This document shows positions 35,029 through 43,272 of a stretch of 64,000 bases of DNA, one piece after another. The stretch comes from Pseudonocardia asaccharolytica DSM 44247 = NBRC 16224 (GTDB taxonomy: Bacteria > Actinomycetota > Actinomycetes > Mycobacteriales > Pseudonocardiaceae). Made by a program: the position numbers and the translations under genes. The notes beneath the pieces are model-generated. The model made no database searches. It saw only the letters and a program-made list of their open reading frames with translations, and was not told the DNA's origin. The stretch lies in NCBI RefSeq assembly GCF_000423625.1, contig NZ_AUII01000009.1:1-64000 (forward strand), in the 5' to 3' direction. How positions within the stretch are numbered: position 1 is the stretch's first letter; every line of letters begins with the position of its first letter.

Positions 35029-35066
35029 TCTACATAACCCCCACTCCTTTGCTCCTGTATTGTAGA
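35029..35066 (+). promoter_or_regulatory. Candidate operator upstream of boxC
   Basis: Inverted repeat TCTACA...TGTAGA spanning 38 bp, with TCTAC and GTAGA half-sites 28 bp apart, matching the element before the ligase gene (27 bp apart). It ends 41 bp before the boxC start and probably lies over the promoter. Confidence 0.5.
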
Positions 35067-35107
35067 GTGATGGTGAATCCGACCGCGCACGAGCGCAGGA
35101 GGCTCCC

Positions 35108-36829
35108 ATGACGATGACCGAAGGCGCGCCGGTCGACCCGGACGCGGCCCCGATCCCGAAGGTCTCCTTCGACGCGACCCCGGAGAGCTACCGGCACTGG
35201 CAGCTGGAGATCGACGGCGACCTCGCCTGGCTGCGGCTGGACGTCGACGAGTCGGCCGGGCTGGTCCCCGGCTACGAGCTGAAGATGAACTCCTACGACC
35301 TCGGGGTAGACATCGAGCTCTACGACGCGACGCAGCGGCTGCGCTTCGAGCACCCGCAGGTCCGCGCGGTCGTGGTGACCAGCGGCAAGGACCGCAACTT
35401 CTGTGCCGGGGCGAACATCCGGATGCTGGCGCAGAGCAGCCATCCGTGGAAGGTGAACTTCTGCAAGTTCACCAACGAGACCCGCAACGGCATCGAGGAC
35501 GCGACCGAGCACTCCGGGCAGACCTATCTCGCCGCCGTCAACGGGAGCGCGGCGGGCGGCGGGTACGAGCTGGCGCTCGCCTGCGATGAGATCCTGCTGA
35601 TCGACGACAACTCCTCGTCGGTCTCGCTGCCGGAGGTCCCGCTGCTGGGCGTGCTGCCCGGGACCGGCGGGTTGACCCGGGTGATCGACAAGCGGCGGGT
35701 TCGCAAGGACCGGGCCGACGTGTTCTCGACGCGGTCCGAGGGCATCCGCGGCCGGCAGGCCGTGGAGTGGAAGCTGGTCGACGAGACGATCCCGAAGCGG
35801 GCCTGGGACTCCACGGTGCGCGAGCGGGCCGCCGAGGCGGCGGCCCGCTCCAACCGCCCGCGCCCGGACAGCGGGGCCCGGGGCATCGCGCTCACCCCGC
35901 TACAGCGGGAGGCGACCGCCGACGGCATCCGCTACCGGCACGTCCAGGCCCGCTTCGACCGCGCGCAGGGCCTTGTGGAGATCACCATCGACGGACCGTC
36001 GGGCGGGGTTCCCGAGTCCCTGTCGCGGGTGCACGAGCTGGGTGACACGTTCTGGCCGCTGGCGATGGCCCGCGAGCTGGACGACCTGATCCTGCGGCTG
36101 CGCATCAACGAGCTGGAGCTGGGTACCTGGGTGATCCGCACCCGCGGCGACGTCGGGGACGCGCTGGCCTTGGAGCGGCTGATCGCGCAGCACAGCCGGG
36201 ACGACTGGCTGGTCGGCGAGATCCGGCACTACTTCAAGCGCGTGCTCAAGCGGCTGGACGTCACCTCCCGGTCGCTGATCGCGCTGATCGAGCCGGGCTC
36301 GTGCTTCGCAGGTGCGTTGCTGGAGCTGGCACTGGCCTGCGACCGGCAGTACATGCTCGACGGCACGCTCGACGAGGATGCCGGCGAGCAGTCCGACGAG
36401 GCGCAGATCCTGCTCAGCGAGTCGAACTTCGGCGTGTTCCCGATGGGCAACGGCCTGTCCCGGCTCGCGTCCCGGTTCTACGGGGACGATGATCATGTGG
36501 CCAAGCTGCGCCAGGAGATCGGGCGGCGGATCGAGGCGCGGGAGGCGTTCGAGCTCGGGCTGGTGACCGACGCGCCGGACGACATCGACTGGGACGACGA
36601 GATCCGGATCATGCTCGAGGAGCGGGCGTCGCTGTCTCCGGACGCGCTCACCGGGATGGAGGCCAACCTGCGGTTCGTCGGCCCCGAAACCATGGAGACG
36701 CGCATCTTCGGCCGGCTCACCGCCTGGCAGAACTGGATCTTCACTCGGCCCAGCGCGTCCGGCCCCGAGGGCGCGCTGCGCCGCTACGGCACCGGACGCA
36801 AGGCCGATTTCGACCGCAAGCGCGTCTGA
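35108..36829 (+). CDS. boxC: BoxC, 2,3-epoxybenzoyl-CoA dihydrolase (benzoyl-CoA-dihydrodiol lyase)
   Basis: 573 residues from ATG 35108, with AGGAGG 7 nt upstream. BoxC belongs to the enoyl-CoA hydratase/crotonase superfamily in a doubled form and opens the epoxidised ring of benzoyl-CoA, yielding 3,4-dehydroadipyl-CoA semialdehyde and formate. The first crotonase half has the oxyanion segments KDRNFCAGANIRML and NGSAAGGGYELALACDE, then LLGVLPGTGGLTRV. The second half includes IEPGSCFAGALLELALACDR and FGVFPMGNGLSRLASRF. Length is close to that of known BoxC. It is 23 bp before boxB, so the two are co-transcribed. Confidence 0.95.
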   Translation: MTMTEGAPVDPDAAPIPKVSFDATPESYRHWQLEIDGDLAWLRLDVDESAGLVPGYELKMNSYDLGVDIELYDATQRLRFEHPQVRAVVVTSGKDRNFCAGANIRMLAQSSHPWKVNFCKFTNETRNGIEDATEHSGQTYLAAVNGSAAGGGYELALACDEILLIDDNSSSVSLPEVPLLGVLPGTGGLTRVIDKRRVRKDRADVFSTRSEGIRGRQAVEWKLVDETIPKRAWDSTVRERAAEAAARSNRPRPDSGARGIALTPLQREATADGIRYRHVQARFDRAQGLVEITIDGPSGGVPESLSRVHELGDTFWPLAMARELDDLILRLRINELELGTWVIRTRGDVGDALALERLIAQHSRDDWLVGEIRHYFKRVLKRLDVTSRSLIALIEPGSCFAGALLELALACDRQYMLDGTLDEDAGEQSDEAQILLSESNFGVFPMGNGLSRLASRFYGDDDHVAKLRQEIGRRIEAREAFELGLVTDAPDDIDWDDEIRIMLEERASLSPDALTGMEANLRFVGPETMETRIFGRLTAWQNWIFTRPSASGPEGALRRYGTGRKADFDRKRV

Positions 36830-36852
36830 CGCGAGCAGAGGACTGAACGGCA

Positions 36853-38265
36853 GTGGCTATCAACTACGGCGAGAAGATCCCGAACAACGTCGATCTGGCG
36901 AGCGACCGCAAGCTGCAGCGCGCGCTGGAGTCCTGGCAGCCCAACTTTCTGAACTGGTGGAAGACGATGGGTCCGGCCCTGCCGACCCACGATGTGTACC
37001 TGCGCACCGCGGTGGACGTGGGCAAGGAGGGCTGGGCGCAGTTCGGCCACGTGGCCATGGAGGAGTACCGCTGGGGGGTGTTCCTGGCGGAGCGGGGCGA
37101 CGACCGGCGCATCGCCTTCGGCGAGCAGAAGGGCGAGCCGGTCTGGCAGCAGGTCCCCGGCGAGTACCGGGCCGACCTGCAGCGGCTGATCGTCATCCAG
37201 GGCGACACCGAGCCCGCCTCCGTCGAGCAGCAGCGTCGCCTCGGCGAGACCGCTCCGTCGCTGTATGACCTGCGCAACCTGTTTCAGGTCAACGTGGAGG
37301 AGGGCCGTCACCTCTGGGCGATGGTCTACCTGCTGCACGCCTACTTCGGCCGCAACGGCCGCGAGGAGGCCGAGGCGCTGCTGCAGCGCAACTCCGGCGA
37401 CCTCGACTCGCCCCGGATCCTGGGGGCGTTCAACGAGGAGACCCCGGACTGGCTGAGCTTCTTCATGTTCACCTACTTCACCGACCGGGACGGCAAGTAC
37501 CAGCTCGGCACGCTGAAGGAGTCGGCGTTCGACCCGCTGTCGCGCACCTGCGAGTTCATGCTCAAGGAGGAGGCGCACCACATGTTCGTCGGTACCACCG
37601 GTATCGACCGCGTGGTCGCCCGCACCGCGGAGCTGACGCGCGAGCACGACACCGAGGAGGTCGGCCCGCACGGCGGGATCCCGCTCGACGTCATCCAGCG
37701 CTACATCAACTTCCACTACTCGGTGTCCCTTGACCTGTTCGGCTCCGAGCAGTCCACCAACGCCGCCAACTACTTCACCGCCGGACTGAAGGGTCGCTGG
37801 CAGGAGGAGCGCCGCCGCGACGACCACCAGCTCACCGAGGACACCACGCGGATCGACCTGGTCCGCGACGGACAGGTGACGACCCAGGAGGTCCCGGCGC
37901 TGCTCGCACTCAACCACGACCTGCAGACCGAGTACGTCAAGGACTGCCAATCCGGGCTCAAGCGTTGGAACCGGGTGCTGGAGAAGGCGGGCATCGACCG
38001 GCGGCTGACCCTGCCGCACATCGGGTTCAACCGCCGCGTCGGGCTGTTCGCCGAGCACCACATCACCCCGGCGGGCGACCTCGTCGGCGCCGACGTGTGG
38101 GAGGCCGGCCACGACCGGTGGCTACCCAGCGCGGCCGACAAGGAGCACGTCCGCTCGCTCATGCGCCCGGTCTACGAGCCCGGCAAGATCGCCGGCTGGA
38201 TCGCCCCGCCCTCGAACGGCATCAACGGCAAGCCCTTCGAGTACGAGTACGTCCACCTGGCCTGA
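36853..38265 (+). CDS. boxB: BoxB, benzoyl-CoA 2,3-epoxidase oxygenase component
   Basis: 470 residues from GTG 36853. BoxB is a class I diiron enzyme that epoxidises benzoyl-CoA with O2 and electrons from BoxA. The iron ligands fall where the family has them: E120 (GDTEPAS), E150 and H153 (VEEGRHLWA), D212 (YFTDRDGKY), E240 and H243 (LKEEAHHMFVG). The C-terminus HIGFNRRVGLFAEHH and the final NGINGKPFEYEYV are also typical. The electron-donor gene boxA is not in this window; a substitute reductase elsewhere must serve. It is followed by a long perfect hairpin. Confidence 0.95.
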   Translation: MAINYGEKIPNNVDLASDRKLQRALESWQPNFLNWWKTMGPALPTHDVYLRTAVDVGKEGWAQFGHVAMEEYRWGVFLAERGDDRRIAFGEQKGEPVWQQVPGEYRADLQRLIVIQGDTEPASVEQQRRLGETAPSLYDLRNLFQVNVEEGRHLWAMVYLLHAYFGRNGREEAEALLQRNSGDLDSPRILGAFNEETPDWLSFFMFTYFTDRDGKYQLGTLKESAFDPLSRTCEFMLKEEAHHMFVGTTGIDRVVARTAELTREHDTEEVGPHGGIPLDVIQRYINFHYSVSLDLFGSEQSTNAANYFTAGLKGRWQEERRRDDHQLTEDTTRIDLVRDGQVTTQEVPALLALNHDLQTEYVKDCQSGLKRWNRVLEKAGIDRRLTLPHIGFNRRVGLFAEHHITPAGDLVGADVWEAGHDRWLPSAADKEHVRSLMRPVYEPGKIAGWIAPPSNGINGKPFEYEYVHLA

Positions 38266-38269
38266 CAGC

Positions 38270-38315
38270 CCTGTGAGTGCGTAACAGTGTTAGAACACTG
38301 TTACGCACTCACAGG
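38270..38315. terminator. 22-bp perfect inverted repeat between boxB and membrane protein gene
   Basis: Two 22-nt arms (38270-38291 and 38294-38315) are exactly complementary with only two bases between them. The repeat starts just after the boxB stop and its right arm contains the stop codon of the convergent gene at 38309. It probably ends both transcripts. Its length and AT-rich core (GTAACAGTGTT) distinguish it from ordinary terminators in this window. Confidence 0.75.
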
Positions 38316-38998
38316 CAGGTCTCACCTGGGGTTATCCGGCGCAGCTCCGCCGCGATGATCACGCAGCCGACGCAGACGAGCACACCGTGCGCGATCCGCA
38401 GCCCCGGTGCGGCGAAGAACTGCGGCAGATACAGCCCGAACCCCACGGCGAACGCGACCCCGCTCCACCGGCCCAGCGCGCCGGACCGGCCCACGGCCAG
38501 CGCGGCGAGCACCGCGGCGACGGCGAGCAGCAGCAGCCCGAGTCCGAAGACCGTGAACTGGACCGGCCCCGTCCGGACGGCCTCGACGAGGTCGAACACG
38601 CCCACATCACCGGTCCGGCGGATCCGCTCGCCGATCTCGTGCAGCGCGAAGATCTCCGCGCCGTAGAAGGGCAGCACCATGCCCGCACCGACCCACCAGA
38701 CACCGAGCGCGGCGAGGGCGAGCCGCCCACCCGGGGTCGAGACCAGCCGGTCGCGCAGCGCGAGCAGCCCGAACGCGACCAGGACGAAGCCGGCCACCGC
38801 CGCCAGATGGGCCACGATCCACAGCGGCGACGCGAACGCCACCGCCGCATCCGGCGCCGACGTCTCGTCGGTGTAGGGCCGCACGGCCGGGTAGAGCACG
38901 AACAGGACGCCCGCGGCGGCAAGGGCGAGGGGACCCGCGTTCGCCCGTCGGGCCAGGTTCGGCGAGCGGACGGGCACGGCGGTCGAGCTGGACATCAC
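38309..38998 (-). CDS. Predicted membrane protein, five to six helices
   Basis: 229 residues from GTG 38998, or ATG 38995 one codon later; AAAAGGGGGC precedes both. Hydrophobic segments occur near 22-42, 60-82, 92-112, 145-168 and 176-196, plus a shorter one at 203-220. No soluble domain or motif that I recognise is present. The pattern of paired helices with charged loops is seen in uncharacterised actinobacterial membrane proteins. The start is preceded directly by a palindromic operator-like site (39005-39033), so the gene is probably under tight control. Function unknown. Confidence 0.75.
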   Translation of the reverse strand: MMSSSTAVPVRSPNLARRANAGPLALAAAGVLFVLYPAVRPYTDETSAPDAAVAFASPLWIVAHLAAVAGFVLVAFGLLALRDRLVSTPGGRLALAALGVWWVGAGMVLPFYGAEIFALHEIGERIRRTGDVGVFDLVEAVRTGPVQFTVFGLGLLLLAVAAVLAALAVGRSGALGRWSGVAFAVGFGLYLPQFFAAPGLRIAHGVLVCVGCVIIAAELRRITPGETCL

Positions 38999-39004
38999 TG
39001 CCCC

Positions 39005-39033
39005 CTTTTAAGATCACTGCTCTCGCTTAAAAG
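39005..39033 (-). promoter_or_regulatory. Palindromic operator candidate upstream of the membrane protein gene
   Basis: Perfect 8-bp arms CTTTTAAG and CTTAAAAG separated by 13 bp that include GAGAGCAGTG on the minus strand. TetR-family repressors often use AGAGCAGTGCTC-like operators; no TetR gene is adjacent. Confidence 0.45.
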
Positions 39034-39060
39034 CAGCGTGCACCACCGGTCGGATCTCGT

Positions 39061-39086
39061 CAAGAGCAGTGCTCTCGTTAGAGATC
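39061..39086. promoter_or_regulatory. Second operator-like site, AGAGCAGTGCTCTC
   Basis: Near-palindrome GAGCAGTGCTC with flanking CTCTCGTTAGAG, 30 bp from the first site and sharing AGAGCAGTG with it. It overlaps the end of the nitrilase-like gene. Paired sites suggest cooperative binding of one TetR-type repressor. Confidence 0.35.
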
Positions 39087-40160
39087 GTCGATCTCCTTGC
39101 CCGGCTCCACCCATACCCCCCGCTCGACCATCAGCTCGATCTGCCGCTCGGTCACCCGCTCACGAAACTCCGCGTGAGTGAACGGCGCCCGCTCGGCGTA
39201 GAGGTTCTTCGGGTAGATCGGCTGCTGGTAGATCAGCTGGTAGAGCTCGGTGCGCAGATCCTTGGCCCAGTTGTCCCACTGGGCATGGGTCCGGAAGTGC
39301 CGCAGCGCCCCGATGTCGATCGTCCCGGCGACGTAGGACGACCCCGCCCCGTACAGATGCTGGCCGACGACCCGACCCTTGTAGTCGATCACCATCGAGC
39401 GGCCGCCGAACGTGTCGATCGGATCCGGCGCGTCGGCGTGCAGGTAGTAGGTCGCCAGGTTGGGCGCCACGACGTAGAAGTTGTTGTCCAGGGCGCGGGC
39501 CCGGCTCTGGATCTCGAAGAACTCGTTCCCGGTGTGCGGGTGCGGATACGACGCCCGGTAGACGACCTCCGCGCCGTTGAGCGCCAGCCCGCGCGCATTC
39601 TCGGGATACGAGCCCTCGTTGGCCATCAGCACCGCGAGCCTGCCGATCTCGGTGTCGGCGACCGGGAAGAGCGCATCGAGGCTCAGCCCGTAGAGCTCCA
39701 CCCAGCGGTCCCACACGTCGTGCGGGGTCACCGAATGCTCGACCGGATAGAGAGTGGACAGCTTGTAGTGCTTCAGGACGATCTCGCCCTGCGGGTCGAG
39801 CGCGAACCCGACGTTGAAGAACCGGTCCGGGAACGCCTCGTGCCGCGCCTTGGCCTGGGCCATCACGAACGTCCCGTAGGTGCGGGCGAGATCGCCGAGG
39901 AAATCGGTCTCGGGGCCAGGGATGTCGATCGCGCACTCCCGGGCGTAGCTGACATGATCGAGGTCGAGCACCTCGTCGTTGAAGGCCTGCAGCCCGCCCT
40001 CGGGAATGGCGACGAGCCGGACCGGCAGGTCGAGGCTCGACAGCCACGAGGCGGCGCGAAACAGCTGGGCGATGTGGTCAAGATTGCGGCCGATGTCCGC
40101 GCGAGTGCGGATACCCCGCACCGTGGGGATCAGGCCGACTGCGACGTACGGCTCCGGCAT
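39078..40160 (-). CDS. Nitrilase-superfamily protein lacking the catalytic cysteine
   Basis: 360 residues from ATG 40160. The carbon-nitrogen hydrolase fold is clear, with Glu54 (AIPEGGLQAF) and Lys133 (LKHYKLSTLYP) of the Glu-Lys-Cys triad. At the Cys position, usually in a CYD/CHD block before FPE, the protein reads LMANEGSYPENAR, giving Ala180; I checked the codon (GCC). It should not form the thioimidate/acyl-enzyme intermediate. The aliphatic-amidase-like layout and long C-terminal tail are kept. A binding, structural or regulatory role is possible. It is not a functional nitrilase as drawn, despite nearby nitrile genes. Confidence 0.82.
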   Translation of the reverse strand: MPEPYVAVGLIPTVRGIRTRADIGRNLDHIAQLFRAASWLSSLDLPVRLVAIPEGGLQAFNDEVLDLDHVSYARECAIDIPGPETDFLGDLARTYGTFVMAQAKARHEAFPDRFFNVGFALDPQGEIVLKHYKLSTLYPVEHSVTPHDVWDRWVELYGLSLDALFPVADTEIGRLAVLMANEGSYPENARGLALNGAEVVYRASYPHPHTGNEFFEIQSRARALDNNFYVVAPNLATYYLHADAPDPIDTFGGRSMVIDYKGRVVGQHLYGAGSSYVAGTIDIGALRHFRTHAQWDNWAKDLRTELYQLIYQQPIYPKNLYAERAPFTHAEFRERVTERQIELMVERGVWVEPGKEIDDL

Positions 40161-40231
40161 GAGCGGAGTGTGGCATCGGTCACGAGGGGCCGCGAGCCGT
40201 CGGCGGACGATCGGATGGGGGACGAGGCACG

Positions 40232-40975
40232 GTGAACGAGCGAGTCGTCGAGGTGAATGCGTTGCCGCCGTTGCGGTTCGCGGAGGCGGGCGGGCTCGCG
40301 CGGGCCGAGTATCTGCGCTTCGCCGAGCTGGCCGACACACTCACCGAGGCCGACTGGGAACGTCCGACCGAATGTGCACCGTGGACCGTGCGGCTGCTCG
40401 TCGCGCACGTCCTCGGGTCGGTCGAGGCGAACGCCTCGCCACGGGAGATGCTGCGCCAGATGCGCCACGGCCTGCGGGGCCTGACGGTGGATGTCGACCC
40501 GGTGAGCGCGGTGCAGGTCGAGCATCGGCAGCACCTCGGCCCCGCGGAGCTGACAACCCGCCTGCGGACCGCGATTCCCTCGGCGGTGCGCTGGCGGAGC
40601 CGCTGGTCACGGCTGGCCGGCGGGCTCCCGCTGCGGATCGGCGCCCCGCTGCACGAGACGTGGCGGCTTCGCTATCTGGTGGACGTGATCTACACCCGGG
40701 ACGTGTGGATGCACCGCGTGGACGTGTGCCGGGCGACCGGCCGGGAGGTCGCGCTGCGCGCCGACCACGACGGGCGGATCATCGCCGACGTCGTCGCGGA
40801 ATGGGCCCGCCGCCACGGCGCGCCGTTCACGCTGACGTTGGATGGCCCGGCGGGGGGCCGCTTCCTCCGGGGCGACGGGGGGCCTGCGTTGGAACTCGAC
40901 GCCGTCGAGTTCTGCCGGATCCTGTCCGGCCGGAGCACCGGGGATGGCCTGCTGGCGACCCCGGTGCCGTTCTGA
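40232..40975 (+). CDS. DinB/maleylpyruvate isomerase (mycothiol-dependent) family protein
   Basis: 247 residues from GTG 40232. The N-terminal four-helix metal-binding fold has ERPTECAPWTVRLLVAHVLG near 44-62, the usual CxGW-like block, and a later histidine block TRDVWMHRVDVCRATGR near 153-169. Members include mycothiol-dependent maleylpyruvate isomerase and mycothiol S-transferases, which handle electrophiles or isomerise ring-cleavage products. The C-terminal SCP2-like part (GAPFTLTLDGPAGGRF) completes the typical actinobacterial architecture. It is divergent from the nitrilase-like gene. Substrate unknown. Confidence 0.78.
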   Translation: MNERVVEVNALPPLRFAEAGGLARAEYLRFAELADTLTEADWERPTECAPWTVRLLVAHVLGSVEANASPREMLRQMRHGLRGLTVDVDPVSAVQVEHRQHLGPAELTTRLRTAIPSAVRWRSRWSRLAGGLPLRIGAPLHETWRLRYLVDVIYTRDVWMHRVDVCRATGREVALRADHDGRIIADVVAEWARRHGAPFTLTLDGPAGGRFLRGDGGPALELDAVEFCRILSGRSTGDGLLATPVPF

Positions 40976-41016
40976 TCCGCCGGCTCTGATCCGCGACCGA
41001 ACGGGCGCCGGGACGT

Positions 41017-41483
41017 TCAGACCCCGGCGGTCTCCGTCCGGGGTTCGAACCCGGCGAGCAGGGCCTCCAGCTCGGCCTGCGTGACGCTCGGGACGGGATC
41101 GGCGGACGGTGCACTGCACAGGGCGTCGACGACACGGTCGAGACAGCCGTGGACCGAACAGCAGCGGCCGCAGCGCGCGCAGATTGCGGCCGCCGACGTT
41201 CACGGTCTCGCCGGGGTTGACCAGGCGCACCCGGTCCAGCGGGAACGGGCCCTCGGGCAGCATCCGCCCGATCGCCATGAACGATGTCAGCACCGGGCCC
41301 GCGGGGTGCGCTCGAGCAGCCGGCGCTCAGCGCGGCGGTTCCGGTGTCGACGAGCACCGGTTCCGCGGCGTGCACGACGAAGGCGTTCATTCCGATCACG
41401 CCGGTGTTCGGCACCGGCCAATGCGTGGGGATGACGTGGGTGTCGGGGCTGGCCGCGAACGGCTCGCCCAGGGCGGGTTCCAT
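41017..41483 (-). pseudogene. Metallo-beta-lactamase-fold hydrolase remnant
   Basis: A good ribosome site (AGGAGGAG) and ATG 41483 begin an MBL-fold protein: TGVIGMNAFVVHAAEPVLVDTG. After about 50 codons the frame shifts and later family pieces appear in other frames: LTSFMAIGRMLPEGPFPLDR from 41293, and a C-terminal LDRVVDALCSAPSADPVPS ending at 41017. The metal-binding HxHxDH region is missing, so internal deletions plus frameshifts have destroyed it. Confidence 0.7.
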
Positions 41484-41606
41484 CGGGCTCCTCCTGCACG
41501 CCGGGGACTGGTCGGCGTGTCGGGAGCCAACGTGTGCCGCCGCCACCGCGCGGCACAGCGCGGCACAGCGGTGCGCCGTCCCCGGTTAGGACGCCCGCGC
41601 ACCCAC

Positions 41607-42118
41607 TCAGGAGAGTGCGTCGACCGGCGGCAGGGCGGCGGCGAGCCCGCACCAGTGCCCCGGCAGCCGCGGATGCTCATCGGCGACGACCGCGAGCACG
41701 CGCCGGGCCAGCGCCGCGGCGTGCAGCAGCCGCAGCAGCGCCTCGGGGCCAGCGCAAGCGGGGACGGCGCCACACCACCCGCGGGCGTCCTCGCCGGCCA
41801 GCCGTCCGAGCAACCCCGCACCGGGAGCAGCGCCGGATCCGCGGGCCATCCGGAGCGGAACGCGGCGGCGACGGCCTCGGCGAACGGCCCGAACGGGGTC
41901 GCCGCGGCACTTTCGGTCACCCGGCCGCGCAGCACCCGCACCCCGCTGTCGTGAGCCCGCGCGCGGGCCTCGTCGAGCAGCCGGGACTTGCCGGTTCCGG
42001 CTGCTCCGAGCAGGACGACGCTGGTGCCCGCGCCGCGGGCGGCGGCATCGGCCGCCTCGTGGGCGATGCGCAGCTCGGCATCCCGGCCGACGATCTCCGG
42101 GCACAGGAGCTGGTCCAT
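41607..42118 (-). pseudogene. AAA/LuxR-type regulator remnant
   Basis: ATG 42118 starts a STAND-type ATPase (PEIVGRDAELRIAHEAAD) with a complete Walker A, LLGAAGTGKSRLL. After about 90 codons the sequence decays. The Walker-B neighbourhood survives only in another frame (LRLLHAAALARRVLAVVADEH), and an early stop follows at 41607. The rest of the regulator, normally 800-1,000 residues with a LuxR HTH, is absent. Confidence 0.65.
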
Positions 42119-42216
42119 CCGGCGAGGGTGGCGCGGTGCGGACGCACGACAACCGCCACCGGGGCGCTATCCGGGTCGGTCGCGCCCCGGCGTCTCCGCG
42201 GGGAGGATCAGACGGC

Positions 42217-43152
42217 ATGACCCCGACCGACCGCGTCTGGCGGAGTGTGCTCGACGACCCGCTCGCCGCACTGGAGAGCGGCCTGCCGCCCACCGACCTG
42301 CAGACCCTGCTCATCGACGTCGCCCGGTCCCGGGCCCGTCGGGTCAGCCCGGCCCGCGTGCTGCAGCGGTGGCGCGACGACCGGTTCGTGCGGCCGTCGA
42401 CGACCGACCCCCGCCAGCTGGCGGCCCTGGAGGCCCGGCTGTGGGAGCTGCTGCCCGGCGCCTTCGCCGGCGTCGAGCTGTCCCCGGTCGCGCCGCTGGG
42501 GGTCTGCTCGGCGGTGGCGACCGTGGACCAGAACCGGGTGGTGACCACGGTCCGCGGGACCGAGGTGGTCAGCGACCCGACGAACGCGCTTGCCGTCGAA
42601 GCGGCCCGCCGGCGTGCGGCGGGCGAGCGGAGCAGCCGCGTCGACCTCGCCGCGTGTCATCGCGTGCTGCGGGCCCAGGCCTTCGACGGCCCCGGCCTGG
42701 CCGCCCACTTCCGGCTGTTCGCCCTCGTCTCCAGCACCCGGGACCGGGGCTCGGGGACGGTCGAGGCCCAGATGTTGCGCGACCACCTGGCCGTCTGGTC
42801 CACGGTTCTCGCCGAGTGCGTCCCCCGGCGCCGGCCGCGGCTGACCGTCACCTGGTTCGGCGCCCGCCCGGTCGCCGAGCGCTTCCACGACGCGGTCCTG
42901 CCCGCGCTCGCCGCCCGCTCGCCGATGGTGCGGGTCGAGGAGGACCCGGCGCGGACCCACGGCCGCGGCTACTACGCCGGCGCCGCCGTGGGGATCCGGG
43001 CCCACAACGGCACCGACGAGATCGACCTCGGTGACGGCGGGCTGACGACGTGGACGGCGTCCCTGCTGGGCGATGCCAAGGAGCGCTGCATGGTCTCCTG
43101 CATGTCGACCGAACGCCTCGCGGCCTTGAGCGGGGCGAAGCCCGTGGCGTGA
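42217..43152 (+). CDS. Conserved hypothetical protein
   Basis: 311 residues from ATG 42217, with GGGAGG about 10 nt upstream; a longer in-frame extension to 42136 is unlikely. I do not recognise the family. The protein is soluble and mostly alpha/beta, with a distinctive central block SAVATVDQNRVVTTVRGTEV (about 98-117) followed by SDPTNALAVEAARRR, and a late HGRGYYAGAAVGIRAHNG segment. The TVRGTEVVSDPTN block superficially recalls nucleotide- or phosphoribosyl-binding loops, and the late segment recalls the glycine-rich part of HisS/HisZ-like folds, but this is weak. It lies among decayed genes yet is itself intact. Confidence 0.6.
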   Translation: MTPTDRVWRSVLDDPLAALESGLPPTDLQTLLIDVARSRARRVSPARVLQRWRDDRFVRPSTTDPRQLAALEARLWELLPGAFAGVELSPVAPLGVCSAVATVDQNRVVTTVRGTEVVSDPTNALAVEAARRRAAGERSSRVDLAACHRVLRAQAFDGPGLAAHFRLFALVSSTRDRGSGTVEAQMLRDHLAVWSTVLAECVPRRRPRLTVTWFGARPVAERFHDAVLPALAARSPMVRVEEDPARTHGRGYYAGAAVGIRAHNGTDEIDLGDGGLTTWTASLLGDAKERCMVSCMSTERLAALSGAKPVA

Positions 43153-43272
43153 GCCGTCGGGCGCGCCGCCGCGTCGTTAGCTGGGTCGTTCGCGCCGTCA
43201 GGTGGGGTCGCGCCCCCGATCCCGGGGCGGGCCCGCCGAGCACGCTCGGGTCCCATGGACGGAAGGAGCACC

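Noticed and set aside
38270..38315. Inverted repeat as an insertion-sequence end
   Set aside because: No transposase or second end is nearby and it sits exactly between two convergent gene ends, which fits a terminator.
39078..40160. Functional nitrilase as a partner of the nitrile hydratases
   Set aside because: The catalytic Cys is replaced by Ala.
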